A program made the translations under genes and the position numbers. From Acidiphilium sp. PA (GTDB lineage Bacteria; Pseudomonadota; Alphaproteobacteria; Acetobacterales; Acetobacteraceae), in the NCBI RefSeq assembly GCF_026191915.1, contig NZ_JAIMBY010000008.1:62001-126000 (forward strand): 64,000 nt of DNA. The letters run 5' to 3'. Every line of letters begins with the position of its first letter. Position 1 is the first letter of the stretch. This document shows, in pieces, positions 24,578-35,325 of the stretch. Under the pieces are notes generated by a model. That model saw only the letters and a list, made by a program, of their open reading frames with translations. It had not been told where the DNA came from and ran no database searches.

Positions 24578-27500
24578 TCAAAAAGACCGTTTCGCTTGAC
24601 CGACCGCCTGATAATTGGCCAAATTGGGCGCGGGCCGCCCGCCATCGCCAATGACCACGAAGGGCGCCCAGTAGAACGGATCTGCGACGCTGCTCGGCAC
24701 GCCGCCTGACCCGGCGCTGTCGATCAGGGCGAGCTGTGCGCTGCGCAGGCTGGATGCGGCACCGCCATCGTCAGCGGCAGCCACGTGTTCGAGCGTGGTC
24801 GCCACCAGATAGGAACTGACCTGGTCGTTTACCGCCCATTGCGTCACCATCAGCGCGCGGGCACCTGCAAAAAAGAACGATCGCGCGAGGCCCGACAGCG
24901 CTTCACCGCCGGCCCGGCCGTTGCTGCCACCGGTGTTGCAGGCCGACAGGATGACGAGATTGGCGTTGAGATGCAGGTTCGTGATGTCCGAGGTCGTCAA
25001 CATCGCGCGTGTTGCGGATTTCGCGCCCTGCGGCGCCGATGTCACGATCGCGGGCTCCTTGGCGCAGGGCAGTTCGGAGGGCAGCAGTGCATGGGTCGCG
25101 AAGTGCAAAATCCGGTAATCCGCCAGATCGGCATGCTCGACGGCAGGCACCGTGAACCGCGCGCCTAGCAGTTCATCGCTGGTTGGGGCATGGAAAATTG
25201 CCTGAGCGGCGGCGAGTTCGAGTTTGGCGTATGGCAGCGGCGGCAGGCCCGCGAACAACTGCGCACTTTGACCGCACGCTCCGCCGGGGAAACTCGCCTC
25301 GGCCTGGGCTGGCGTGACGGGTTTGAAATCGCCGAAGCCAAACCACGGGCGCTTCGCACGGGAATTGCCCTGCACCGCGCGCAACGATACGAAATTCGCC
25401 GCCGCCGGCACGTAGACCAGTGTCATCTTGCGGATCAGCCACGGCGTCATGCCCAGGTTGCCGTCCGGGGTCGTGGTCTGGCCAGCCGCGACGGCGGGGC
25501 CGGTCGGCAGCAGGGCGAACGGCAACGACAACAGCGGGCCGGACGGCGCTACCACCATCGCAACGGTATGTTTAAGGGCGGGCGCAAATGGGGCGATGGT
25601 CGCCTGGTAGATCGCAGCGGCTTTGGCCATCGCAAACGGCGGCAGGCCCGATTGGGTCGGCTCTATGCTATGCCGTACCGCCTCGACCAGCTTAGTCATC
25701 GGGGCCTCACCCACGTCGGTCCGGGCCACCGCGATCCGGCCGTTCTGCAGCATGAACAGCCACGCATGATGCGGCGCGAGCATGATATCAAGGAACGCCT
25801 CGTTCGGGCGCAACTGCCGCATCACTGCCGCGACAGGGACCGACTCCTGCACCAACTGGCCGAAATTCGGCGCTGCCGCCTGCACCGCTTCGTCCGCATC
25901 GGCCAGTGCCCTGGTGGCGGCGGCGATCTTGGCATCGACGGCGGTGATCGCCGAGGGGCTGCCGGGCTTGGTTGCCTGAGCGGTGCCGTCGTGGCCGTGC
26001 ACCAGATCATCCCGCGTGCGGTATAGCCGGGCGAGCGCCACCACGGCGTCCTGATGCGCCCTGATCGCGGCGGCAACCCTCGGATTATGGGCATCGGCGG
26101 CCAGACGTGCCGATGATTCAGCAATCTCCTGGCTCGTCGTGCTGCCCTGCGCGAGTTCGGCCATGGCGAACATTTCGCCATACAGCGCCTGCGCCGCGCC
26201 TGGCCGCGTCCGGGCCAGACGGTCGAGCGCCGACAGGCAAGGTGCGATCAGCCGTGCCGACGTGCCGAGCCGCAACCGATCCAGCAGCGTGACACCGGCA
26301 CGGCATGCCGCGACCGCCGCGTCGTTGTTGCCGGCGCGCATCAGTACGCTACCCTGGAGCAACGCGGTATCGGCGACCGGGCGTGAGCCAGGCAGCGCCT
26401 GCGCGAACTGGCGCGCGGCGCTGGCCAACTGACCCACCGCGGCACTGGTATTGCCGGTGTCGCGATCGATCGTCGCGGCTGTCCGGTCGAGCCGCGCCTG
26501 CAGGACCGGCGCGCCGATGCCATTCGCCGCCGCGATCATCGAAGACAAGCGTAGCTTTGCCGCCGCCGCGTGCGGATGACCGAGGTCGGCTAACGCCACG
26601 CCGTAATAGCGCAAGGTCTCGATGACACCGAGCAGCGCCTGCTGACTGACCGGGCTGAGCAGCGTGGTCTGCTCGGTCAGAATCTGCGCCGTGCCGCTGT
26701 TCGCCGCGAGGCCAAAGCTCGAATCATTGGCGGTCACCAACGGGTGCGGCTGCAACACGGCCGCCGGCAGTAGCGCAGCGTAACCCTGCTCCGCGCGGGC
26801 CAGCAGCACCAGCGCACGGCGGTACCTGCGCCGGTTCAACGCATCAAGCCCGCGATAATGCAGCAGCCGGGGCAGCGCCGTGGGATCCGCCGCATGCGGT
26901 GCCAGACGCCGCGCCTGGGCGAACTGCGCATCTGCCTGGGTGTATCGCCCCTCATCCGACAAATTCAGCGCCAGATCGACCATCGGCGCCACAGTGTTCG
27001 GGTTGTCAGCGCCAAGACTTTTTTGCTGCAAAGCCAGCGCAGCGCGATAGGCCGTAACCGCCGCCGCATAATCCTCGGCCTGATTGGCGTTGTTGCCGAC
27101 TTGCATCAACGCATCATAGTGGCCGATATCGCCCGAACTGAACGCTGCCGCCGCAAGCCGGTTTGCGAGCAATTGGTCAGACGTCGTGACTGAAACATCC
27201 CGCACGGTCGAGGGTGTGGCAACGCCGCTGACCAGCCCGATCGCCCGTTGCATCACCGGGAACGCCGGCTGCACACCATCGGCCAGCCAGGCATGGCCAT
27301 CGATCAAAGCCGCCAACGCAACATGCGGCCAACCGCCAATACGTTGCGTGCACAGTAAAACCTCACCCGGATAACGTCCCAGCACCGTGGTCGGGTGCGG
27401 TGCCGCGCACTCATACCGCTCTTCCAGCCCGGCGCGCCACGAACCGGATGTCGCCAGCGCAACCAGCCCCGCCGCGTTCGTTGCCGGACCTGATACCACG

Positions 27501-27856
27501 CGCGCGCTTGGATGCTGCCAGCCACCGCAATAAACCAGAGCGCCACCCTTCGCCCGGCTGGCCGTACACGCCTCACCACTGCTGTTGTGGCCCAAGGCAT
27601 ACTGCGGTCCCGTCAGCTCCGCCGCACGATTGCCGGTCGCCTCATACGCACTCGACGGCGGCTGCGCACAACCGGCAAGGCCCAGCGCCAGGCCCAGCAC
27701 GGCGATCAGGCCGATCGGGCGTGGTAACAAGATTCGAGGCAAGCAATGCCAGGGGGCTTTGCCAATGGGACCCCCGCCAGGGCAAGATCCCCTGACCTTG
27801 CTTGACGAAGTCTCATCACCGGGTCCGGTCGGGGTGAGGCCAGTGGCGCGCGCCAT
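24578..27856 (-). CDS. CHAT-domain (caspase-like) lipoprotein with TPR-like repeats
   Basis: 1092 residues. A signal with lipobox LAGC (lipidated Cys63) follows an unusually long 45-residue leader; an internal TTG before LPRILLPRPIGL would give a normal lipoprotein start, though ATG 27856 has AAGGA upstream and lies 2 bp after the tpsA stop. The middle (about 230-640) is helical with TPR-like repeats (ALALQQKSLGADNPNTVAPMV). The C-terminal CHAT domain carries the caspase-like dyad: His in ILHFATHAL (about 922) and Cys in VILSACNTGG (about 973), so peptidase activity is predicted. Location is likely periplasm or outer membrane. Substrate unknown; the neighbouring exoprotein is the obvious candidate. 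Confidence 0.87.
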   Translation of the reverse strand: MARATGLTPTGPGDETSSSKVRGSCPGGGPIGKAPWHCLPRILLPRPIGLIAVLGLALGLAGCAQPPSSAYEATGNRAAELTGPQYALGHNSSGEACTASRAKGGALVYCGGWQHPSARVVSGPATNAAGLVALATSGSWRAGLEERYECAAPHPTTVLGRYPGEVLLCTQRIGGWPHVALAALIDGHAWLADGVQPAFPVMQRAIGLVSGVATPSTVRDVSVTTSDQLLANRLAAAAFSSGDIGHYDALMQVGNNANQAEDYAAAVTAYRAALALQQKSLGADNPNTVAPMVDLALNLSDEGRYTQADAQFAQARRLAPHAADPTALPRLLHYRGLDALNRRRYRRALVLLARAEQGYAALLPAAVLQPHPLVTANDSSFGLAANSGTAQILTEQTTLLSPVSQQALLGVIETLRYYGVALADLGHPHAAAAKLRLSSMIAAANGIGAPVLQARLDRTAATIDRDTGNTSAAVGQLASAARQFAQALPGSRPVADTALLQGSVLMRAGNNDAAVAACRAGVTLLDRLRLGTSARLIAPCLSALDRLARTRPGAAQALYGEMFAMAELAQGSTTSQEIAESSARLAADAHNPRVAAAIRAHQDAVVALARLYRTRDDLVHGHDGTAQATKPGSPSAITAVDAKIAAATRALADADEAVQAAAPNFGQLVQESVPVAAVMRQLRPNEAFLDIMLAPHHAWLFMLQNGRIAVARTDVGEAPMTKLVEAVRHSIEPTQSGLPPFAMAKAAAIYQATIAPFAPALKHTVAMVVAPSGPLLSLPFALLPTGPAVAAGQTTTPDGNLGMTPWLIRKMTLVYVPAAANFVSLRAVQGNSRAKRPWFGFGDFKPVTPAQAEASFPGGACGQSAQLFAGLPPLPYAKLELAAAQAIFHAPTSDELLGARFTVPAVEHADLADYRILHFATHALLPSELPCAKEPAIVTSAPQGAKSATRAMLTTSDITNLHLNANLVILSACNTGGSNGRAGGEALSGLARSFFFAGARALMVTQWAVNDQVSSYLVATTLEHVAAADDGGAASSLRSAQLALIDSAGSGGVPSSVADPFYWAPFVVIGDGGRPAPNLANYQAVGQAKRSF

Positions 27857-27858
27857 GG

Positions 27859-30800
27859 TCAGTAGTCCTTCGCGGCGACGCCGGGCAGGCGGACGTCGCG
27901 GTCAAGGTGCCGGCGCCGGGTCGGGGTCAGGTCGTAGTCCTGGATCGGGCTGGCTTCGGGCAGGGTCAGGATCGGCAGAACGGTGCAATTGACCGAGCCG
28001 ATGATACAGGCGTTGAAGCGGTAGTTGGTGCCGGGTACCGGGACGACGATGCCGTTATGGGCGGCGGCCTGACCGGAAAGATTGCCGAGCGAGCCATCGA
28101 AATTGGTCTGGCCGGCCGCGCTGCCCGCCACGACGAGGAAGTGCAGCGCCATCTGGCCGCTCGCCATGCCGCCGCCGAGGCTGAGCACCAGGGTCGTGTT
28201 GGGGGCCAGCAAATCCGCGAAGGTTGCGCTGCCGGTGGAGGGCAGCAGCATGAAGACCCCGTCGGGCTGGTTGGCGAGGCCGGCGGCCTGGGCGATCGGG
28301 CCGGTATCGATGTTGAACGTGCCGGTTTGCAGCAATTGCTGTGCCCCGCCGTTGGTGACGCCCAGTACCGAATCGATGCCGGCGCGCGGCTGCACACCGG
28401 GTGCAATCGGTGTGGTAAGGCCCGGACCCTCGATGAAAAGGCCACCGCCCGCGGTTCCATCGAGCACGAGTTGGCCGGCGGCGGTGATGGTGACGGCGCG
28501 GGCCGTGACCGGGCCGATCAAGGTGAGCGCCCTGGCATCGTACAGGGAAAAATAGTGGCCGGTGTCGCTGAAACTGCCGAGCGTGCCGATCTGGTTGGTG
28601 CCGGTCAGTCTGGTGTCGCCGGTGAGGCTGCCGGTGGTCTGGATGAGACGCGCGGCAACAGCGCCGGTTTCGCTGACGCCGCCGCCCGCGACCGTGATGG
28701 TGCCGGGCGTCATGATGGTACCTGGAACGGCCAGACCCGGTGAGGTCAGAGCAATATCGGCAGCGGTGAGCGGGCCGGTGACGACGAGCGACGTGGTGTC
28801 ATTCAGCACGAAGGCGCCATCGGCGACGCTGAAGGCGCCCAGTGTGCCGATCACATTGCTGCCGGTGAGGCCGGCCGCGCCGGCGCTGCTGCCGGTCAGC
28901 AGGGCCGGATCGATCGTGCCGGTTTCGGTGATGCTGCCGGTGCTCGCGATTGAAACGGTGCCGGGCACGGCGATATCACCGGGTATCGCCAGGCCGTCGC
29001 TGCCAAGAGTCGCGTTGGCGGCGCTGAGCGTGCCGGCAATGGTCAGGGGCGCGGTATCGAGCAGAACGACATCGTCGCGCGCAGCGAAATCGCCCAAAGC
29101 GACGATGGTGTTGGTGCCGGTCAGAGCGACGCTCCCGCCGATCAACCCATCCGACGTCAGGGTTTGGGCGCTGATCGTCCCGTTCTCCGTCACGCTGCCG
29201 GGGCTGCCGAGGGCGAGCATGTTCCGCAGGGCGAGATCGCCCTGGATGGCGATGGCGGCGGCGGTGAAGGTGGCGTTGGGCGCGGTGAACGGTCCAGCAA
29301 GGGTGAGGGGGGCGGTATCGTTGATGGTCGCGTCGCCAATAGCGGCAAAGCTGGCAATGCTGCCGATCCGGTTGGCACCGGTCAGTGCCAAAGCACCACC
29401 GGCGCGCCCGCGCAGGGTCGCGGTGTCGATCGGACCGGTCGCGGTGATGGCACCATTGCTCAGCAGGGCGAGCGTATCGGTGGTGATGGTGCCCGGCATG
29501 GTGAGGCCGGCGGCGGCGATCGTGGCATCGGGCGCCGTGAACGGACCGGCGATGGTCAGTGGTGCGGTATCATTGAACACGAACGGGTTGGCCGCGCTGA
29601 AGCTACCGAGCGTGGCAATGGTGTTGGTGCCGGTGAGCGCGACGGGCCCAACGATGGTGCCGAGACTCGTGAGCGTCGCCGCGGTGATGCTGCCGGGTTC
29701 GGTGATCGCACCGCTATCGCCCAGTGCCAGGATACCGGCCGTGACCGGGCCGGCGATGGTGAGCGGGCTCGCGTCCTGCAGGAGCAGGGCGTTGCCGATG
29801 CCGAGGGTGCCGAGTGCTGCAATCGTGTTGGTGCCGGTGAGTTCCAGCGCGCCCGCGCTGCCGCTGAGGCTGCCGGTGGTCAGGCTGCCGGTTTCTGTGA
29901 TGCTGCCCGGTGTGGTGAGTGTCGTATTGGCGGCGGCGACCGCGCCGGCCAGCGTCAGGTTGCTCTGATCGGCGAGACTGAGCGTACCGGCGGCGGCGAA
30001 ATCGCCCAGTGCCGCAATCGTGTTCAGCCCGGCAAAGCGGACCGCGCCGCCGATCGTGTCGATACTGCTCAGCGTGCCGGTGGTGATGCCGCCGGTTGCG
30101 GTGATCGATGCGGCATCGCCGAGCGCGAGTCCGGTCGGCGCGCTGAGTGAACCTGCGATCAACAGATCGACGGTGTCGTTGAACGCCATGCTGCCGGTAC
30201 CGGCAAACGGGCCGAGGTTGGCGATGGCATTGGCACCCGTCAGCGAAACCAGCGGGCCGGCGCTGCCGGTCAGGGTGGCGGCAGTGATCGGGCCAGCCCC
30301 TATGATGCTGCCGGTGCTGGCGAGCGAAAGCAGGCTGGTCTGGATACCGCCGTTGATGCCGATGCCGGGGGCGGTGATCGTCGCGTTCGGTGCGGTGAAC
30401 AGACCGTCAAGCGCGACCGCGATACCGTCGATAAGAGTGGCATTGCCCGTCGCTGTGATGCCGCCGAGTGTGGCGATGCTGTTGGTGCCGGTCAGCGCGA
30501 GCGATCCGTTGATGTCGGCCGCGAACGACCCCGCGGTGATGCTGCCGGGTTCGGTGAGCGCGCCGGTGTTCAGCGTGGCGCTGGCTGCCGACAACGGGCC
30601 CGCGATGCTCAGGGAACCGCGATCATCGAACGTGACGGCGGCTGCATCCGCGAAGCTGCCGAGTGTGGCGATGCTGTTGGTCCCGGTCAGCGCGGCATTG
30701 CCGCCGATCGTGTTGAAGCTCGCAAGCGTCGCCGCGGTGATGCCGCCGGTTTCGGTGATCGCGCCGCTGTCACCAAGGGCAAGCATGGTGGCGCCGACCG

Positions 30801-33800
30801 GGCCGGCGATGGTGAGCGCCGCCGCGTCGTTGAACACCGCATGATCGGTGATCGCGAGCGTACCCAGCGTGCCGATCTGGTTTGCACCGGTCAGGCTCAG
30901 CCCCGCGGCGGTGCCGGTCAGCGTCTGCGCGGTCAGCGTGCCGGTGCCGGCGATGGTATCGGTCGCGGTCAGGGCGAGCGACCCGGTGGTGATCGCGCCG
31001 GGAAGCGCCAGATCGCCAGCGATCAGGGCGACATTGGCGGCGCTGAGCGGTCCGGCAACCACAATCGTGCCGTTGTCGGTCAGGTCGAAATCGCCGTTCG
31101 GATCGATAAAGCCACCCAGCGTGCCGATGCTGTTCGATGCCGTCAGCAGAACCGCGCCGTTGGCCGCGCCGATCAACTGTGTGGCGCCGATCGGCGCCGC
31201 CTGGCTGATCGTGCCGGTACTCTCAAGATCGAGCATATGGGCGACCGCAAGCGATGCGTTCACCGCAATGCCGTTGCCGTGCAGCACGATGTCGGGGATC
31301 GTCAGGCTCAGCGCGGCGGCGACATCGAGCGGGCCGGACAGGCTGTTGCCGATCTCGAGCACGGCGGCACCCGGCGTGATGGCAGCCAGCAGGGGTGCGC
31401 TGATATCGAGCGTGCCGGTGCCAGCGCCACCAAGCGCGATCGGCGTACCCGCGACCAGAGGTTCGAAGGTGATTGTCCCCTGCGGCGCGCTGAACACGCC
31501 ACCGCCGCCAAGCGTGATCTGGTTCGCGCTAACCGTGAGATCGGCGCCGGACGCCACCGCGATGGTGCCCCCTATGGTGGGTGTTGCGCTGTCAAGCAGC
31601 AGCAGCCCACCGCCGCCGGCGGTAAGGCCGGTCACCAGCCCGATCGCGTTGCCGGCATTGTCGAACACCGCGCCCTGGCTGAAACTGCCGGCAAGGTCCG
31701 GCGCGATCACCACGCCGGTGCCGTTGAAGCCGGTACCGGTCAGCGCGAGGGCGGTAGCGTCCAGCGCGCCGTTATTGATGATGCTGCCGCCCGCCAGCGT
31801 CATCGTCCGCGCCTGCAGATCGGCCGTGTCGGTGATTGCCGTGCGGCCATCGATGCCGAGGCTGCCGGCAAAACTGGGCAAGGCGCCTTCGGTCAGCACG
31901 CTGTCGGCGAAATAGGTGGCACCGGGGCTGATCACCTGTCCCACAACGATGTCCTGCGCGCCGGAGCCGGCCAGGGCGGCGGCGAAACTCGGCGCGATTG
32001 CGAGAGCGCCGGAGCTAGTGCCTCCGAAATCGACCGGGGTAGTCGGGCTGAACGGGGCCAACGCGATGGTACCGTTGGGGGCGATCAGCGCGGCGTTGGT
32101 ATCGACGATCGTGCCGGCGACCAGATCGATCGCTTGACCGGTGCCGACCGCGAGCGAGCCGGCGAGGGTCAGGGCACCGGCATCGATCAGCGAGATGCCG
32201 CCCGCCCGCACCGGGCCATAAATGGTCAGCGCCGCCGCATCGTTCACAGCTAGGCTGCCGGCGATACCCAATGCCGCGATCGTTCCGATCTGGTTGAACC
32301 GACTGCCCAGGACGACATCGCCGCCGATCATGGTATCAGGGCTGGCAAAGGTCCCGGCCGCGAGCGTCGCCGTGCCGGCTTCGCCGATACTGCCGCCGCT
32401 TGCGACTACAAGCTGCCCGGCGATGGTCGCGGCCCCGGTGAACAGCATGGCGGGTGCCGCGATGCTGGCGTTCGGCGCGGTGAAATTCCCTGCGATGCTC
32501 AGCGGCGAGCCGTTGTCGTTGAGGCTGAAATCATCGGTCGTCGCGAAGGCACCCAGTGTCGCGATCGTGTTCGCCGTCCCGCTCAGCAGCATGTCGATGC
32601 CACCGATCGTGATGCCGCCACTGGTCAAGGTGCCTGCGGTGATGGTGCCATTGCCGGCTTGATCGACCCCGGCACTACCCGCCAGTGCCAGCACGCCACT
32701 CACCGAGATGGGCTGATCGATGAAAATCCGGCTACTGGCGAATGTCGCCGCACTCGCCTGCAACGTGCCCGCTATCGTGATCGGCGCGGTATCGGCGAGA
32801 GTGAAGGTGCTGGCCGCCGTAAAGCCGCCGAGTTCGCCGATGTTGTTGGTCCCGCCGAGGTTCACGGCGCCACCCGTGATGGTGCCGGCACTGCTCAACA
32901 CATCCGCGGTAATGCCGCCGTTCGCGGTCTCACTGATCCCGCCGGAACTGCCCAAGGTCAGCGGACCGAAGCCGGGGCCCGGCGCTATCGTCAGCGGAGC
33001 GCCGATTGTGATGCCGGCGGCGTTGATCGTCGCACTGGCGGCACCCACGCCCGCATCGAGCAGCAAGGCGCTCGCGCTGTCATCGAGTGCGAGACTCCCG
33101 CCGGCGGCGAAGTTCTCCAGCACGGCGATCGAGTTTGCCGCGTTGTTCAGCCCGACGTCGCCGGCCGCGCCGCTCAGCGTGCCGGCGGTGATGACGCCGA
33201 GCGCCGATTGCGTGATCGATCCCGTGGTGCCCACCGCCCCGTAACTGTCGAGCACCAGCGTATCGGTGGTCGAAACCGCACCATCGATCGCGAGGCCGTC
33301 GGCAATAAACGTCGCATCCTTCGCATTGACCGGCCCCGTGATGGTCAGGGGCGTACCCAAAACATCCACCACGGCCCGGTCGTCGACAGCAATGGTTCCC
33401 GTGGCGGCGAAGCCGCCGAGCGTGCCAATGGCGTTACTGGCGCCCAGCGCGCGCGTGTCGTTCAGGAAAACGTCGCCACCCACTGTGCCGCCGGCCGAGG
33501 TGAGCGTCGGTGCCACGACATAACCGCCGCTGGCCTCGGTGATGCCGCCGCCGGACAGCATGGCGAGCAGCGTGCCGGCGGTGACGATATTGCCGATTTC
33601 GATCGTGCCGTGGCTGCCGGGGTCGAGCACGGTGATGTTGGCCGCATTGACCGCCGCACCGATCGACAGCGTCCCGGCCGCGTCGATCTCCAGCGATCCG
33701 CCAACCTGCACCGGGCTCGAAATCACCAGCGACCCGCCCGAGGCCAAGGTGACCGGGCTGGTATCGGCCATCGCGATTGCCGATTGGACCGAAAGTGCCG

Positions 33801-35295
33801 AGGTCGCGGTCAGCACCACCGTGCCGGTCAGCGCATTCAGAACGCCCGGATCGACGTAGGAAATCGTGTTGGTATCGGTGCCGATCGTGGTAACGCCGCC
33901 GAGCACGGTGGTCCCCGCGGCGGTGGGCCCGGTGCCGACCACCAGCGTCGCGGGATCGAGCAGGATGGTGCCGTCATGCCCATGGGCGGCGAACACCGTC
34001 TCGGTACCCGACAGCGCAATGACCCCATCGCTCGAGGTCTCGATCACGCCGCCATGGCCGACGCCCTGTGCCGAGATCACGCCGTTCTGGGTGGTGCGCC
34101 GGGCGGACAGCAGTGTGATGCTGCCGCCGGCGCCGGTCTGTGTGGCATCGGCCGCAATCGTCGCGCTGGCCGCGATACTGACGCTCCTTGCTTTGGGCGC
34201 GGTTCGGTCGGCGGGCCCGTTCACCGCCCGGGCGGCATCGGTTCCGAGTGCAATCACGCCCCCGCCGGCGCTACCCGACGCATCGATCCGCGCCGCAGGC
34301 GCAACCCGCACCGCGCCGGTGGCATCGACCGCGATGGTGCCGCCGCCGCTGCCAGGCTGGGTGCCGCGCGCGAGCAGGCTGCCGGCAACCTGCAGATCAC
34401 CGCCGATGCCGGCAATGGTGATGGCCCCCTTGCTCTGGCCCACGCTGTCAGCCTGCACCACGCCGCGCACATCGAGTAATTGCTGAATAACGCCATCGAC
34501 CGCCTGCGCCGTCAGCGTCACGGTGCCGCCGTTCGCAATAATCAGACCCTGGTTGGTCACCAGCGCATCGACCACGCGGCCGCCCAGATCGACCTTGCGC
34601 ACCGCCTGCGTCACATCGATCGAGACCAGCCCATCGCCGGAAATATCGAGCGTGAAGGTCGAGGCGCCCGCCAGAATGACGTGGCCGAGCGTCGCGGTGA
34701 TGGTGCCGCGGTTGATCACCTGGGGTGCCACGAAGGCGGCGAGCCCGGCCTGTTTCATCGTGATCGTGCCATCGTTCACGATGCGTGCACCCGGCTTGGG
34801 TGGCGCATCGAACACCATGTGCCCGGCCATGAAATTTTTGGCGGAAATCCCGGCGGTGCTGACCACCAGGCTTTCCGCGTTCACCTGCGAACCGGGTGTG
34901 AACACCACGCCCGACTGGTTCATCAGCACGATCTGGCCGTTCGCGTCGATCCGGCCGGCGATGATCGAGGGGTTGTTCGAAATCACCCGGTTCAGCGCGA
35001 TCGCCTGCGCATTCGGCTGCTTGAAGGTCACTTTCGCGGCCGAGCCCACATTGAAGCTCTGCCAGTTGATCGCTGCACGATCGCTCGACTGCGTGATGGT
35101 AACACTGCCCGGCGCCTGCGCGATGCCGGCCTGGCCGCCAACCACCTGTCCGCCCTGCGGCGTCGTGTTCGCGGGCAACGCCGGCGGATTGGCCCACACC
35201 GACCCGCTCGCCACCAATGCGGCGCTCAGCGCGGTTGAGGCAAGCAACAATCGACGCCGCAACGCGCGGTTCGGATCGCCGGTATGCTCATTCAT
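27859..35295 (-). CDS. Large repetitive two-partner-secretion exoprotein (filamentous haemagglutinin-like TpsA)
   Basis: 2478 residues. A signal peptide ends near ASGSVWA. The TPS domain (about 37-330) is recognised by the B partner and folds as the cap of a beta-helix (ITQSSDRAAINWQSFNVG, FKQPNAQAIALNRV, NQSGVVFTPGSQVN). From about residue 480 to 2350 the protein consists of roughly twenty degenerate repeats of 60-120 residues, each with LTGTNTIATLGSF-like, LNDTAPLTIAGPL-like and ITETGSITAATL-like segments, consistent with a long beta-helix. It ends with an unusual Arg-rich tail (TPTRRRHLDRDVRLPG) and no toxin domain is visible. It is exported by the adjacent TpsB. Likely adhesin or surface filament. 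Confidence 0.9.
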   Translation of the reverse strand: MNEHTGDPNRALRRRLLLASTALSAALVASGSVWANPPALPANTTPQGGQVVGGQAGIAQAPGSVTITQSSDRAAINWQSFNVGSAAKVTFKQPNAQAIALNRVISNNPSIIAGRIDANGQIVLMNQSGVVFTPGSQVNAESLVVSTAGISAKNFMAGHMVFDAPPKPGARIVNDGTITMKQAGLAAFVAPQVINRGTITATLGHVILAGASTFTLDISGDGLVSIDVTQAVRKVDLGGRVVDALVTNQGLIIANGGTVTLTAQAVDGVIQQLLDVRGVVQADSVGQSKGAITIAGIGGDLQVAGSLLARGTQPGSGGGTIAVDATGAVRVAPAARIDASGSAGGGVIALGTDAARAVNGPADRTAPKARSVSIAASATIAADATQTGAGGSITLLSARRTTQNGVISAQGVGHGGVIETSSDGVIALSGTETVFAAHGHDGTILLDPATLVVGTGPTAAGTTVLGGVTTIGTDTNTISYVDPGVLNALTGTVVLTATSALSVQSAIAMADTSPVTLASGGSLVISSPVQVGGSLEIDAAGTLSIGAAVNAANITVLDPGSHGTIEIGNIVTAGTLLAMLSGGGITEASGGYVVAPTLTSAGGTVGGDVFLNDTRALGASNAIGTLGGFAATGTIAVDDRAVVDVLGTPLTITGPVNAKDATFIADGLAIDGAVSTTDTLVLDSYGAVGTTGSITQSALGVITAGTLSGAAGDVGLNNAANSIAVLENFAAGGSLALDDSASALLLDAGVGAASATINAAGITIGAPLTIAPGPGFGPLTLGSSGGISETANGGITADVLSSAGTITGGAVNLGGTNNIGELGGFTAASTFTLADTAPITIAGTLQASAATFASSRIFIDQPISVSGVLALAGSAGVDQAGNGTITAGTLTSGGITIGGIDMLLSGTANTIATLGAFATTDDFSLNDNGSPLSIAGNFTAPNASIAAPAMLFTGAATIAGQLVVASGGSIGEAGTATLAAGTFASPDTMIGGDVVLGSRFNQIGTIAALGIAGSLAVNDAAALTIYGPVRAGGISLIDAGALTLAGSLAVGTGQAIDLVAGTIVDTNAALIAPNGTIALAPFSPTTPVDFGGTSSGALAIAPSFAAALAGSGAQDIVVGQVISPGATYFADSVLTEGALPSFAGSLGIDGRTAITDTADLQARTMTLAGGSIINNGALDATALALTGTGFNGTGVVIAPDLAGSFSQGAVFDNAGNAIGLVTGLTAGGGGLLLLDSATPTIGGTIAVASGADLTVSANQITLGGGGVFSAPQGTITFEPLVAGTPIALGGAGTGTLDISAPLLAAITPGAAVLEIGNSLSGPLDVAAALSLTIPDIVLHGNGIAVNASLAVAHMLDLESTGTISQAAPIGATQLIGAANGAVLLTASNSIGTLGGFIDPNGDFDLTDNGTIVVAGPLSAANVALIAGDLALPGAITTGSLALTATDTIAGTGTLTAQTLTGTAAGLSLTGANQIGTLGTLAITDHAVFNDAAALTIAGPVGATMLALGDSGAITETGGITAATLASFNTIGGNAALTGTNSIATLGSFADAAAVTFDDRGSLSIAGPLSAASATLNTGALTEPGSITAGSFAADINGSLALTGTNSIATLGGITATGNATLIDGIAVALDGLFTAPNATITAPGIGINGGIQTSLLSLASTGSIIGAGPITAATLTGSAGPLVSLTGANAIANLGPFAGTGSMAFNDTVDLLIAGSLSAPTGLALGDAASITATGGITTGTLSSIDTIGGAVRFAGLNTIAALGDFAAAGTLSLADQSNLTLAGAVAAANTTLTTPGSITETGSLTTGSLSGSAGALELTGTNTIAALGTLGIGNALLLQDASPLTIAGPVTAGILALGDSGAITEPGSITAATLTSLGTIVGPVALTGTNTIATLGSFSAANPFVFNDTAPLTIAGPFTAPDATIAAAGLTMPGTITTDTLALLSNGAITATGPIDTATLRGRAGGALALTGANRIGSIASFAAIGDATINDTAPLTLAGPFTAPNATFTAAAIAIQGDLALRNMLALGSPGSVTENGTISAQTLTSDGLIGGSVALTGTNTIVALGDFAARDDVVLLDTAPLTIAGTLSAANATLGSDGLAIPGDIAVPGTVSIASTGSITETGTIDPALLTGSSAGAAGLTGSNVIGTLGAFSVADGAFVLNDTTSLVVTGPLTAADIALTSPGLAVPGTIMTPGTITVAGGGVSETGAVAARLIQTTGSLTGDTRLTGTNQIGTLGSFSDTGHYFSLYDARALTLIGPVTARAVTITAAGQLVLDGTAGGGLFIEGPGLTTPIAPGVQPRAGIDSVLGVTNGGAQQLLQTGTFNIDTGPIAQAAGLANQPDGVFMLLPSTGSATFADLLAPNTTLVLSLGGGMASGQMALHFLVVAGSAAGQTNFDGSLGNLSGQAAAHNGIVVPVPGTNYRFNACIIGSVNCTVLPILTLPEASPIQDYDLTPTRRRHLDRDVRLPGVAAKDY

Positions 35296-35325
35296 GAGGT
35301 GCCGCCCTGATCGATCATCTGCCCA

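Noticed and set aside
28562-34479. Very long open frames on the plus strand across the tpsA gene (for example 468, 470 and 606 codons)
   Set aside because: They are antisense shadows of a repetitive GC-rich gene, lack ribosome-binding sites, and show no domain; the minus-strand product has a signal peptide and TPS domain.
27859-35295. Regularly spaced repeats considered as a CRISPR array
   Set aside because: Units are 200-350 bp, degenerate and inside a coding frame; there are no short identical repeats with unique spacers and no cas genes.
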